Source: CAZKUN01 sp964555935 (GTDB taxonomy: Bacteria; Armatimonadota; Zipacnadia; Zipacnadales; VGFC01). From it: a stretch of DNA of 10,852 nucleotides. The stretch lies in contig CAZKUN010000291.1 of assembly GCA_964555935.1 (NCBI GenBank), forward strand, positions 1 through 10,852. The letters run 5' to 3'. The notes under the pieces are model-generated. The model worked only from the letters and a program-made list of their open reading frames with translations, did not search any database and had not been told where the DNA came from. Of this stretch, positions 1 through 7,248 are shown one piece after another. A program made the position numbers and the translations under genes. Position 1 is the stretch's first letter, and every line of letters begins with the position of its first letter.

Positions 1-1
1 C

Positions 2-226
2 CATGTGGTCCTTGCCGGCAATGCTGATCCGAGCAAACGGCACGTCCGGGTCATGAACCGCATAGTCCGTGTCACCACGCGTGTCGATGAGTTGCACGCC
101 CCGCGCGTTCGCGCCGATGACAAGCCTGGCGCAGTCATTCTCAACCGTGATATTGTCCATGGCGTCCTCCTGCGCTGCGAGATGCCCGGTCGCGGTCAAT
201 AGCATGAACATGATCGCTGGTTTCAT
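2..226 (-). CDS. Secreted protein of unknown function, 5' part only (runs off left edge)
   Basis: Only the first 75 codons are present; the rest lies beyond the left edge. The start is the ATG at 226-224, with GGAG 8 bases upstream inside the end of the preceding gene. Residues 1-19 (MKPAIMFMLLTATGHLAAQ) look like a signal peptide with a lysine, a hydrophobic core and a probable cleavage around LAA-Q; there is no lipobox cysteine. The mature start (about residues 26-70, ITVENDCARLVIGANARG and on) alternates like a beta-strand domain. It resembles the beta-sandwich or mutarotase-like opening of large secreted glycoside hydrolases (a 'records on an intact sugar chain' type of N-terminus), but that is an inference from a short stretch. 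It begins 5 bases after the LamG/GH123-like gene stops and is probably cotranscribed and translationally coupled with it. It was most likely another polysaccharide-degrading enzyme; the catalytic part is not visible, so no activity is assigned. Confidence 0.8.
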   Translation of the reverse strand, partial: MKPAIMFMLLTATGHLAAQEDAMDNITVENDCARLVIGANARGVQLIDTRGDTDYAVHDPDVPFARISIAGKDHM

Positions 227-231
227 CGCGT

Positions 232-3144
232 TCACTCCTCGGTCGGTAGGCCGGTTGCCACTATGAGCACCCCGCGCTTCGCGGGGACCGTTAGGCTCGC
301 CACGCCGTCTTCAGATTCTAAGTCAGCGGCCAACCATGCCGGCTCGTAGGCAACGCCCACGCTCTTGCACGTAAGCGTGACCGGTTGGTCCTCGTCGCCG
401 AAGTTCGCGACCGAGATGAGCCGCGCGCCTGGCTTGGTCCACTGGCTGACCCGGACCTCCGGCGCGTCGGTGGCGAACTCAGTCTGCTTCCAGTAGGGCA
501 CGAACTTCGCGTCCTCGAGGCCAAACGCAATCTGCGCCGCCCACACTTCCTCCACCACTTCCTTGTTGATGCTCCCCGCCCAGAGCGGCGCGCCATACGT
601 CATCGCCGCCGCGATGCAGCATTCGCTCGGGCCACGATCCTCGAGCGCGTCGGTCGCCGCGAGACGACCCAGTTCGGGCAGTAGGAATGACATCACTCCC
701 GTCGCGGGCGAGTAGAACTCGGTCCGCCAGACGCGGTCCGGGATGCCATCCATGTAGAACGCCGGGTCTTCCACCGCGGCGTGGCTGTACTGCTCGCCCG
801 GACACCAGCCGTCGTTGAACGCGTTGAATGGCGCGTGCCACTTGCTGTGGTCGTGCGCGTAATACAGCGTCCCGAATTCGTGGCACGCCTCGTAGATCCG
901 ACGCGAAAGAGAGCGATGCGCGTAGAGCGCGCGCGTGCGTCCCGTCCGTCCGAATGCATCCTCATATCCGCAACCATGGCTAAGGTTGCCGCAGGCGAAG
1001 GCGCCGTCAATGTCGGTGTAGATTCCCCCGCCCCAGTCGTTCTCCAGATGCTCGCGGACGCACCAGACAAGGAAATCAGCGAAGCTGCTTCTGGGGCAGA
1101 CCGGGACCATGGAATAGGGCGCCTCGTCGGGCACGCGTTTGTAACCCGAGAATGTCGGCCCGCCCGGCAGATCCCACTCGCGCCCGAAGAAGAGGTACTC
1201 CGGCGACAGGTTCGAGGTGCACTGGGTGCATGAGTATGAGCGCGTCTCAATGCCCTTCTCGCGCCATTTGTCGACGAACGCCCGCTGATCATCTGGGTCG
1301 TGGGCGATCAGTCGCCCATTGAGGTAGGAGATCTGGTGACGCCAGCCATAGACGATCTGGTTGACGCCCTTCATATATGGTCCGGACGCGAGGCGGTGCT
1401 TGTACATATCGCTCGGCAATTGACGCACGGGGGTCGCGTCGAAGCCGATCGTGTACGTGAGTTCCTGCTCGACACGCGTCGGCTCGACGATGATGTGGAG
1501 GCGGGCGACAGTCGTATCGCCCTCGCGCCGAATCGTCATGGCAGGCTGGCCATCAACCGGCACCCAGTTCTCGTCGGACTCCATGAACCACGCCAGGCCG
1601 CGCTCCTCATCGCCGAGCCAGGCGTAGGGGATGAACTCAGCCTCGTCCAGCGGCTCGCCATCCCAGTCCTGGCAGGTTGGGTTGCGGTAGCGCTTGGCCA
1701 CATCCGTGCGGACGGGGATCTCAATCGTCAGCGAGTCGAGATCAGCGCCACCCGTCGGCGGAGCCATGGTGATATCGCACCGCACAAGGCCATCGAACTC
1801 CATCAGCGCGTTGTAGCTGAGAGTGAACTCGCCGAGTTGCCCATCCCCCGACACCTCAACGCGGTGCTCCTCATCATCGACGACGGTGGGATCGCTCCAT
1901 GTTGCCGCCGCCGCGCTGCGGACAGTGATTGGCGCCGCCAGAAGCGCCTGCCCCTGACTGGTGATCTGCGACGGTAGCCCGCCGTCGAGCGTGACCTCGC
2001 GCCCCCAGCAGCGGATCGTGTCGCCATCGCGCTCAAGCGGCGTCCATGGATCGCTTACGTGATCGGCTCGCCATTCTGTATTGCGAGGCAACCACGGCGT
2101 GGGCGGCTTCACGATGGAAGACGAAGCCGTCAGCGTGGCTCCATCCCCCTCGGCGCGCGCCTCCGCCACGTACTCTCCGTCCAACCACTGCGGCACGTTC
2201 ATCGCGGTCGTGTTCTCGTCGCGCGTCACTGTTGCGGACGCGACTTCATCGCCATTCGGTGCCCTCAAAGTTACGCCTATCTCGGCGCCATCGTCGAAGC
2301 GCCGTCTCCACGCGTCATCGAGGTGTGCGGGCCGCGCGGTTACGTGGATTGTCTTCGCGAAGTAGTCCGGCTGGAGCGCGACGACAAGCTTCGGTTCCAG
2401 GCCGGGAACGCCGCCCGGCGCATCCATGGCGTAGAGATCCAGCACCTCGTCGTCGGCGAGCTGTCGGCCGAAGATGCGCACCTCATCGCAGATCGTTTGC
2501 TCGTTAGGATCGCTCCACTTCTCGTGCTTCCAGTACTCGATGGCGCAGACGGTGAAAGTCCCCGCGTCGAGTTTGGGCAAGGGCGCGGATACGAGCCCCT
2601 CCGCGACGCGGACCCCGTTGGCGAACATCGCCATTTCGCGCGGGCCCCAGGTAGTGACCAAGTGTAGCCACTCGCCCTCCACCAGCATGTCGACGGGCGC
2701 GCCGGGGCGGTAGGTGACCTCCTGAGGGGTCTTCGAATCAAGCTGCAGGTAGTTGATCACGGCTTCATCGCCGATCGGGTAGAGGTATGCCAGCATCCGG
2801 TATTCCGGGCCGCCGTCACCAACAAGAAGATGGCGGAACTTCCCGCTGTGGCCGTCCCAGTTCAGCGGCTTCACCCAAACGGAGAACGTGCCCTCGGAAC
2901 TGTCCATGTTCCCCGGCATGGCATACGTGAGTCGGTCGCCCGGGCGCTGCAGAATCCCGCTCCCTCGGATTCCGTCAACGGCGCGATCTCCGAGAGGCTC
3001 GATCAACTTCGACGCGCCATCGCCCGCGGCGAAGTCGGCGTTCGCCGACCCGGCGTCGAACGAGATATAGAAGGTCTGTCCCGCGGGCTGCGCGTTGGCG
3101 CCCGTTGGGCAGAGAAGCGCGACGATGGCGGCGTGAGTGATCAT
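232..3144 (-). CDS. Secreted LamG-domain protein with GH123/DUF6067-like glycoside hydrolase region
   Basis: This is a 970-residue secreted multidomain protein, probably a glycan hydrolase. The frame stays open to 3261, but residues before the signal peptide are arginine-rich and unlikely to be coding. I chose ATG 3144 because GGAG (3156-3153) lies 8 bases upstream; ATG 3150, two codons earlier, has only 2 bases of spacing. A signal peptide ends near ANA-Q (residues 16-19). Residues about 22-241 form a LamG/concanavalin-like jelly roll (GTFSVWVKP, EWLHLVTTW, DEVRIFGRQLADDEV). Residues about 250-345 look like an Ig-type beta domain. Residues about 355-575 contain AWLGDEERGLAWFMESDENW, typical of the beta-sandwich N-terminal region of DUF6067/GH123-like proteins. 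A probable TIM barrel follows (about 580-880) with the acidic motif IYTDIDGAF (Asp711, Asp713), then a small C-terminal beta domain (about 885-968) ending RGVLIVATG. The barrel has at least ten cysteines, including CTQC at 639-642. Catalytic residues and substrate are inferred, not proven. Confidence 0.85.
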   Translation of the reverse strand: MITHAAIVALLCPTGANAQPAGQTFYISFDAGSANADFAAGDGASKLIEPLGDRAVDGIRGSGILQRPGDRLTYAMPGNMDSSEGTFSVWVKPLNWDGHSGKFRHLLVGDGGPEYRMLAYLYPIGDEAVINYLQLDSKTPQEVTYRPGAPVDMLVEGEWLHLVTTWGPREMAMFANGVRVAEGLVSAPLPKLDAGTFTVCAIEYWKHEKWSDPNEQTICDEVRIFGRQLADDEVLDLYAMDAPGGVPGLEPKLVVALQPDYFAKTIHVTARPAHLDDAWRRRFDDGAEIGVTLRAPNGDEVASATVTRDENTTAMNVPQWLDGEYVAEARAEGDGATLTASSSIVKPPTPWLPRNTEWRADHVSDPWTPLERDGDTIRCWGREVTLDGGLPSQITSQGQALLAAPITVRSAAAATWSDPTVVDDEEHRVEVSGDGQLGEFTLSYNALMEFDGLVRCDITMAPPTGGADLDSLTIEIPVRTDVAKRYRNPTCQDWDGEPLDEAEFIPYAWLGDEERGLAWFMESDENWVPVDGQPAMTIRREGDTTVARLHIIVEPTRVEQELTYTIGFDATPVRQLPSDMYKHRLASGPYMKGVNQIVYGWRHQISYLNGRLIAHDPDDQRAFVDKWREKGIETRSYSCTQCTSNLSPEYLFFGREWDLPGGPTFSGYKRVPDEAPYSMVPVCPRSSFADFLVWCVREHLENDWGGGIYTDIDGAFACGNLSHGCGYEDAFGRTGRTRALYAHRSLSRRIYEACHEFGTLYYAHDHSKWHAPFNAFNDGWCPGEQYSHAAVEDPAFYMDGIPDRVWRTEFYSPATGVMSFLLPELGRLAATDALEDRGPSECCIAAAMTYGAPLWAGSINKEVVEEVWAAQIAFGLEDAKFVPYWKQTEFATDAPEVRVSQWTKPGARLISVANFGDEDQPVTLTCKSVGVAYEPAWLAADLESEDGVASLTVPAKRGVLIVATGLPTEE
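235..240 (-). promoter_or_regulatory. Ribosome binding site inside the end of the upstream gene
   Basis: On the minus strand this reads GAGGAG, which also encodes the last two Glu codons of the LamG/GH123-like protein just before its TGA. The GGAG core is 8 bases from the ATG at 226-224, so it supports that start and suggests that the downstream gene is translated by ribosomes finishing the upstream one. Confidence 0.65.
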
Positions 3145-3286
3145 CAGCATGTCTCCGATGGAGCGCGACCGACTGCCTGCGTTAGTTAGTCTCGCCGCCG
3201 AAGCGCCCCTGCATGATAGAGGTAAAGACCTGGATCGCGCGGCATAGTGGGGTCTGTCCAACTGAACCGAAGTGGAGAGTGAAACG
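3145..3286. promoter_or_regulatory. Divergent intergenic region, presumed to hold two promoters
   Basis: This 142-base stretch separates the two divergent genes, so transcription of both should begin here. No strong sigma-70 promoter is visible on either strand. The best -10-like words are CATAGT on plus (3243-3248) and TATCAT on minus (3218-3213), each without a good -35 at the usual distance. A short tandem gttagttagt occurs at 3181-3190. A 5-base inverted pair, AGACC at 3226-3230 and GGTCT at 3251-3255, is too short to call an operator. The regulatory role rests on gene layout rather than on a recognised motif. Confidence 0.4.
3153..3156 (-). promoter_or_regulatory. Ribosome binding site that decides the LamG/GH123-like start
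   Basis: The minus strand reads GGAG here. It is 8 bases from the ATG at 3144-3142 and only 2 bases from the ATG at 3150-3148. Normal spacing favours the later codon. The two candidate starts differ by two residues (Met-Leu) and both leave a plausible signal peptide. Confidence 0.5.
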
Positions 3287-4630
3287 ATGATGGCGAAGGT
3301 CTCCTGCCTCGTGATGCTGGGCGTCCCTGCTGGCGCGATGGGCCAACACCCCGACGGCGCGATGCCCGTCCGCGTGACCGGCGACTGGTCGGTCGAGGTC
3401 GGGCCTGGGGAGGTGGAGCTTGCGGGGAGGCTGATCGCGCTTCCCGACGCCGTCGCGCTGGATGTTCCACCAGGCGAGTTGGTCGAGGTGGCAGGCGAGC
3501 GTTACGCCAAGCTGCGCGCGTTCAACCCAGACACTGCGGGGTGGGTCAAAGGCGACAAACTCCGGGGCCTGATCACGCAAGAATGCACCGCGACGGGCAA
3601 GCTGGTCCCCGAGAGCGTGGTGGTGAGAACCACTGCGGATGGCCAGCCATGCGTGCTTGACACAGACTACGCCATCGACCCGTTCTGGGGGACCTTTGGC
3701 CGGATCGAGGGGGGAGCCATCGGCGCAGAGCAGGAAGTCCTCGTCGACTACACCTATGGCCCCGACCGCCTCGACAGCATCGTCGTCAACGAACAGGGAC
3801 AGATCCGCCTCATTGCCGGCGAGCCCAGCATCGGCGCGTTCCCTCCACCAGAGCCGGGCGACGGCGAGACGGCCGTCGTCAACATTTGGGTGCCGGGCCG
3901 CACGACAGAGCTGAGTGACGACAATCTCTACCCGATCCAGCCGCTCCCCGAGGTCGTTGTCGAGCCGACGGCAGACCAGTTGCTCCCGAAGACGCTTGCC
4001 AAGCTCCGCGCGGGGGAGGATGTCACGATCGTATCGTGGGGCGACAGCGTCACGTGCGGTGGCGGCGTGGGCGCGGCCAACGTAGATGGCTGGTACCAGA
4101 ATCAGTTTGCCGCCCGGCTGCAGGCGCGGTTTCCTCAGGCGAACGTGAAGCTGATCACCGCCGGGTGGGGCGGTCGCAACAGCCGGATCTACATGGATCA
4201 GCCGCGCGGCGCCGAGAAGGATTTCGTGCGCGACGTGCTCGAGCCGAAGCCTGACCTCGTGACGATTGAGTTCGTCAACGACGCGGGCCTGAACGAGGAA
4301 CAGGTCAAGGTGCAGTATGACGAGATCATGGGCCACATGAATGGCATCGGCGCGGAGGTCATCCTCATCACGCCGCACCTCGTCCGGCCGGATTGGCTCG
4401 GCAAAGACACCATGAAGTTCGACGAGGACCCGCGCGCCTACGTTCGCGGCCTGAGGGCGTATGCGGCGGAGAACAGCATCGGGCTTGCCGATGCGTCGGC
4501 ACTGTGGACGCGCCTGTGGCGCCTCGGAATTCCGTACATGACCATCGAGGCCAATTCAATCAACCATCCCGATGAGCGCGGGCACAAGCTCTTCGCCGAC
4601 GCGCTTATGGCGGCGTTCCCAGCGGAGTAG
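3287..4630 (+). CDS. Secreted SGNH/GDSL-family hydrolase (probable carbohydrate esterase)
   Basis: This 447-residue protein is the only plus-strand gene. The frame extends to a GTG at 3272, but ATG 3287 is preferred: GGAG at 3274-3277 lies 9 bases upstream and the N-terminus then reads as a short signal peptide (MMAKVSCLVMLGVPAGAMGQ). Residues about 25-220 look like an all-beta N-terminal region. The catalytic SGNH domain covers about 245-445. Block I is SWGDSVTCGGG with nucleophile Ser254; block II is TAGWGGRNSR with an oxyanion glycine near 293-296; block III is IEFVND with Asn331; block V is NHPDERGH with His427. The Asp usually three residues before that His is Ser424. Known members of this family remove acetyl or other acyl groups from sugars or lipids. 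Here, among glycoside hydrolases, deacylation of a polysaccharide is the best inference. It converges on the GH-A gene, with 39 bases between the stops. Confidence 0.88.
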   Translation: MMAKVSCLVMLGVPAGAMGQHPDGAMPVRVTGDWSVEVGPGEVELAGRLIALPDAVALDVPPGELVEVAGERYAKLRAFNPDTAGWVKGDKLRGLITQECTATGKLVPESVVVRTTADGQPCVLDTDYAIDPFWGTFGRIEGGAIGAEQEVLVDYTYGPDRLDSIVVNEQGQIRLIAGEPSIGAFPPPEPGDGETAVVNIWVPGRTTELSDDNLYPIQPLPEVVVEPTADQLLPKTLAKLRAGEDVTIVSWGDSVTCGGGVGAANVDGWYQNQFAARLQARFPQANVKLITAGWGGRNSRIYMDQPRGAEKDFVRDVLEPKPDLVTIEFVNDAGLNEEQVKVQYDEIMGHMNGIGAEVILITPHLVRPDWLGKDTMKFDEDPRAYVRGLRAYAAENSIGLADASALWTRLWRLGIPYMTIEANSINHPDERGHKLFADALMAAFPAE

Positions 4631-4669
4631 CGGCTTGCTCGCTCAGTCGACGGCCGGGCCTGCCCCCAA

Positions 4670-7225
4670 CTAGCGCTCAAGCATGTACCAGTGGCTCGTG
4701 CCCGACAGGTCAATGCTATACCACCCATCCTGGTAGGCGGCCTCGCCCGGCGCAAGCGCGCTGCCCTCCGGCGCCAGCGCGGCGAGTTTCATCCCCACGC
4801 CGTCCGATCTGATTCTGAGAGTGCCCTTCACTGGCTCGGAGTAGAGCGGCATCTTCCCGTCGGGCGAGACCACTCGTGCCACTGTCGTTATCAGCAACCG
4901 CGTCGAGTTGGCGATGGGCTCGCCGTCGAGGCTTGTCACGGCCACCACGGCTTTGGGAGTCGTGATGCTCATTCGCACGTCCTCAAGCTCGATGCGCCCC
5001 GCCTCTCCGAGCCACCCTTGAGCGGCCTGTGTCATGGCGCTGTCGATGGTCTGCACGCCGGCAACCCAATCGCGCTTGAGTTGCCCGGTGTCAGACTCCA
5101 CGAACGTCTGACCCGCCGGGATGAAGTCCTCGTGTGGGTCGGTGATGACGGCGACGCCGGCGTTGGGTTGAGATGCCTCGTCCCAGTCAAGCTCCGGCAC
5201 GTCGGGCAACCCGATGGTCAGTTTGCTTTGCTCCGCCAGCGTTCGAATCGCGGCCGACTTCGTTGGGTCGAGACCCTCGTAGTAGAGCTGCTCGCGGTCG
5301 AGGTCCAGACAGTATTCCGTCCTCGCCTCGCTGATGTCCCCTCTGCGGAACGCTATCGCCGCCGCCGGGGTGATCGCGGTCAGGCCGGCATCGCTGAAAC
5401 TCGACCACTGTCCCTGCCGGTCGGGCTGGCCGAAGCCACGCTGCGAATAGTTGTAGATCATCGGCGCGTCCCAGCCTTGCAGCGCCGCGATGCTCGCGAC
5501 GTAGAGCGGCGACGTGAACCGGTCCCGGCTCGGGTAGGGGACGTTCCATTCGGTGATGCTGACCGGCTTGTCGTGGACCTGGCCCGCCGCGATCCACGAG
5601 ATGTAATTCGCGCTCGTGCGCGGGTTGGCGGCAAGCGCCTCGTCGCCCCCGTACGAGTGGACGTCGATGATGCCTCCTGCCGTCAGCGCCGGCAGTCCTG
5701 CCAGCCCCATGTTGCCCCACGTGTTAGTGGTCGCAACCGGTACCTTCACGCCGAGTCCGCCCAGGTGCTCCAGCATCCGCGCGTTGAACTCGCGCTCCTG
5801 GTTGTTCAGGAAGATCTTGCTCGGCCCGTGCTCCCATGTCCGGCCGGTCGCGTCTTGCGGCAGTCCCGTTGCGTCGCTGAAGTCCGACACCGCCTGGTTG
5901 AACAGAGCATTGTGCGCCGGGTTGCCCTTGTCGCCGAGCATGAGGTTGCCAAAATGGAATGTCAGCTCGTTCTCGTTGGTGATGAGAAGCCCCATGACGA
6001 CGGGGTCTTCCTTGTACGCCAGGCCCGTGTAGGGGTTCTCGTGGTTGAGGTAGGCCTCGTTGAACTCTCGCATCAGCTCCTCGACGCGGTCGTTGAAGTA
6101 GCAGAAACCCTTGCCCTCATTGTTGCGCCTCTCGATCTCATCAAAGCCAACGTCGATGCCATCGCCCACCTTGAACTCGCGGCCGACGTGGAGGTCCAGC
6201 CACACGTACACGCCTTCGTCCTTCAGGCACTTGACCCACCAGTCGAGTCTATCCATCGCATCGGCGTCGAACTGGCGCGAGTCATCCTGCTCCTTGTCGA
6301 TGACGGTGGGGCTGACCCACCGCGTGGAATCGTGATGGTGGATGCGCATCAGGTTGTAGCCCAGTTGCGCGATGCGTTTGGCTTGCTCGGCTATCTCATC
6401 TTTGTCGGCGAATATAGCGTAAGCCGCAATGTTGCCGCCCCAGAACCGGACCCGCGTCCCATCCTCGAAAACCAGCCGATCGCCGTCCGCCTTCACGAAG
6501 CCATGCTCGCCCGCCGGCTTCTCGTTGAGGAAGCTGAGGTCTACCGGCGACTGGTTCCACAGCATCCCATCCGGCGTCCACGCATCGACGTCTACCGGGC
6601 CGTACCGTTCGGCGAGCGACCGCGCCAGCGTCCCGCCCTCGGGGATTGTGATGGTCATCGCGACGCGAGTCGTGCCCTTCGCCACATCGGCGCCGACTAG
6701 CATCGCCCGCGCCGTGTTCTTCTGGCCCCGCTCGAAGTAGACGTTGGGCAGCGCGGGATCGAAGGCTATCTCAATCGTCTCGTTCTCGCCGATGCCCCAA
6801 CTGAGGCCGGCGTTGTCGGGCAGCAACTCAGGTTCGGAAGCCGGCGTCGCGAACGATGGCGAGTCCAGCAGAAGTCCCCACTCCAGGCCTCCGCCGATGA
6901 TGCCCCGCAGCGCTTCCTCGGCGGTCACCTCGTACTCGACCCGCATCACGTTGGGGGCGGGTGTCGTGACCGTGCCAACGATCGACAGACCCAGGTCGGC
7001 GACTGTCCCCGTGAAACCGCGCGCGCCCTCTTCCACTTTCATCTGAGCGCCGGCCCACTTCCAGTCCGCACCCCAGAAGAGATAGTCGGCCTTCACGATG
7101 GGTGTCTGATCATGCCGGATCTCAACCGTCGCCCGATCCGTTACTACCATCTCCCACTGCGCCGCGAGGCAGTGAGTGGTCAGCAGCAGCATCGCTGCAC
7201 ACAGTGCAGTGGCCCTGGTGTTCAT
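4670..7225 (-). CDS. Secreted GH-A clan glycoside hydrolase (GH5-like, subfamily unknown)
   Basis: This 851-residue enzyme probably cuts a beta-linked polysaccharide with retention of configuration. The frame continues upstream to a GTG at 7252, but ATG 7225 has a strong GGAGG (7238-7234) 8 bases away and gives a clean signal peptide (MNTRATALCAAMLLLTTHCLAAQ). Residues about 25-225 form a beta-rich N-terminal region. The TIM barrel starts with the strand GTRVRFWGGNI (256-266) and LGYNLMRIHHHD (288-299). Likely acid/base Glu418 lies in LLITNENE (413-420), at the end of beta-4 as in clan GH-A, and likely nucleophile Glu559 lies in VSITEWNVPYP (555-565), at the end of beta-7. The motif DVHSY (521-525) sits between them. 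From about 640 to the end is a beta-sandwich tail (AVVAVTSLDGEP) seen in large environmental hydrolases. It follows the esterase gene by 23 bases and is the last gene of the operon. Mannanase, glucanase, galactanase or other specificities cannot be separated by eye. Confidence 0.85.
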   Translation of the reverse strand: MNTRATALCAAMLLLTTHCLAAQWEMVVTDRATVEIRHDQTPIVKADYLFWGADWKWAGAQMKVEEGARGFTGTVADLGLSIVGTVTTPAPNVMRVEYEVTAEEALRGIIGGGLEWGLLLDSPSFATPASEPELLPDNAGLSWGIGENETIEIAFDPALPNVYFERGQKNTARAMLVGADVAKGTTRVAMTITIPEGGTLARSLAERYGPVDVDAWTPDGMLWNQSPVDLSFLNEKPAGEHGFVKADGDRLVFEDGTRVRFWGGNIAAYAIFADKDEIAEQAKRIAQLGYNLMRIHHHDSTRWVSPTVIDKEQDDSRQFDADAMDRLDWWVKCLKDEGVYVWLDLHVGREFKVGDGIDVGFDEIERRNNEGKGFCYFNDRVEELMREFNEAYLNHENPYTGLAYKEDPVVMGLLITNENELTFHFGNLMLGDKGNPAHNALFNQAVSDFSDATGLPQDATGRTWEHGPSKIFLNNQEREFNARMLEHLGGLGVKVPVATTNTWGNMGLAGLPALTAGGIIDVHSYGGDEALAANPRTSANYISWIAAGQVHDKPVSITEWNVPYPSRDRFTSPLYVASIAALQGWDAPMIYNYSQRGFGQPDRQGQWSSFSDAGLTAITPAAAIAFRRGDISEARTEYCLDLDREQLYYEGLDPTKSAAIRTLAEQSKLTIGLPDVPELDWDEASQPNAGVAVITDPHEDFIPAGQTFVESDTGQLKRDWVAGVQTIDSAMTQAAQGWLGEAGRIELEDVRMSITTPKAVVAVTSLDGEPIANSTRLLITTVARVVSPDGKMPLYSEPVKGTLRIRSDGVGMKLAALAPEGSALAPGEAAYQDGWYSIDLSGTSHWYMLER

Positions 7226-7233
7226 CGGCGTTT

Positions 7234-7238
7234 CCTCC
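7234..7238 (-). promoter_or_regulatory. Strong ribosome binding site of the GH-A gene
   Basis: The minus strand reads GGAGG, 8 bases before the ATG at 7225-7223, within the 23-base gap after the esterase stop. It rules in favour of this ATG over the GTG at 7252, which would overlap the end of the esterase gene and put charged residues ahead of the signal peptide. Confidence 0.7.
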
Positions 7239-7248
7239 CGCGTCTGGA

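Noticed and set aside
3181..3190. Short tandem gttagttagt
   Set aside because: Two and a half copies of a 4-base unit is within chance expectation and matches no known operator.
3145..3261. Extra N-terminal codons for the LamG/GH123-like protein
   Set aside because: They would place about 37-39 Arg- and Ser-rich residues before a good signal peptide, and no ribosome binding site supports the earlier start.
3182..4378. Open frame on the minus strand (398 codons) opposite the SGNH gene
   Set aside because: Its composition is that of a shadow frame (many Arg, His, Asp, Leu) and the plus-strand frame holds the SGNH blocks.
4631..4669. Possible bidirectional terminator between convergent genes
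   Set aside because: Only a 4-base AGCG/CGCT pair and a GGGC-GCCC pair with a 2-base loop are visible, with no T tract on either strand.
4691..6700. Long open frame on the plus strand (669 codons) opposite the GH-A gene
   Set aside because: It is rich in Arg, Val and Leu with no recognisable domain, and lies fully antisense to a gene with clear catalytic motifs. GC-rich codon use commonly leaves antisense frames open.
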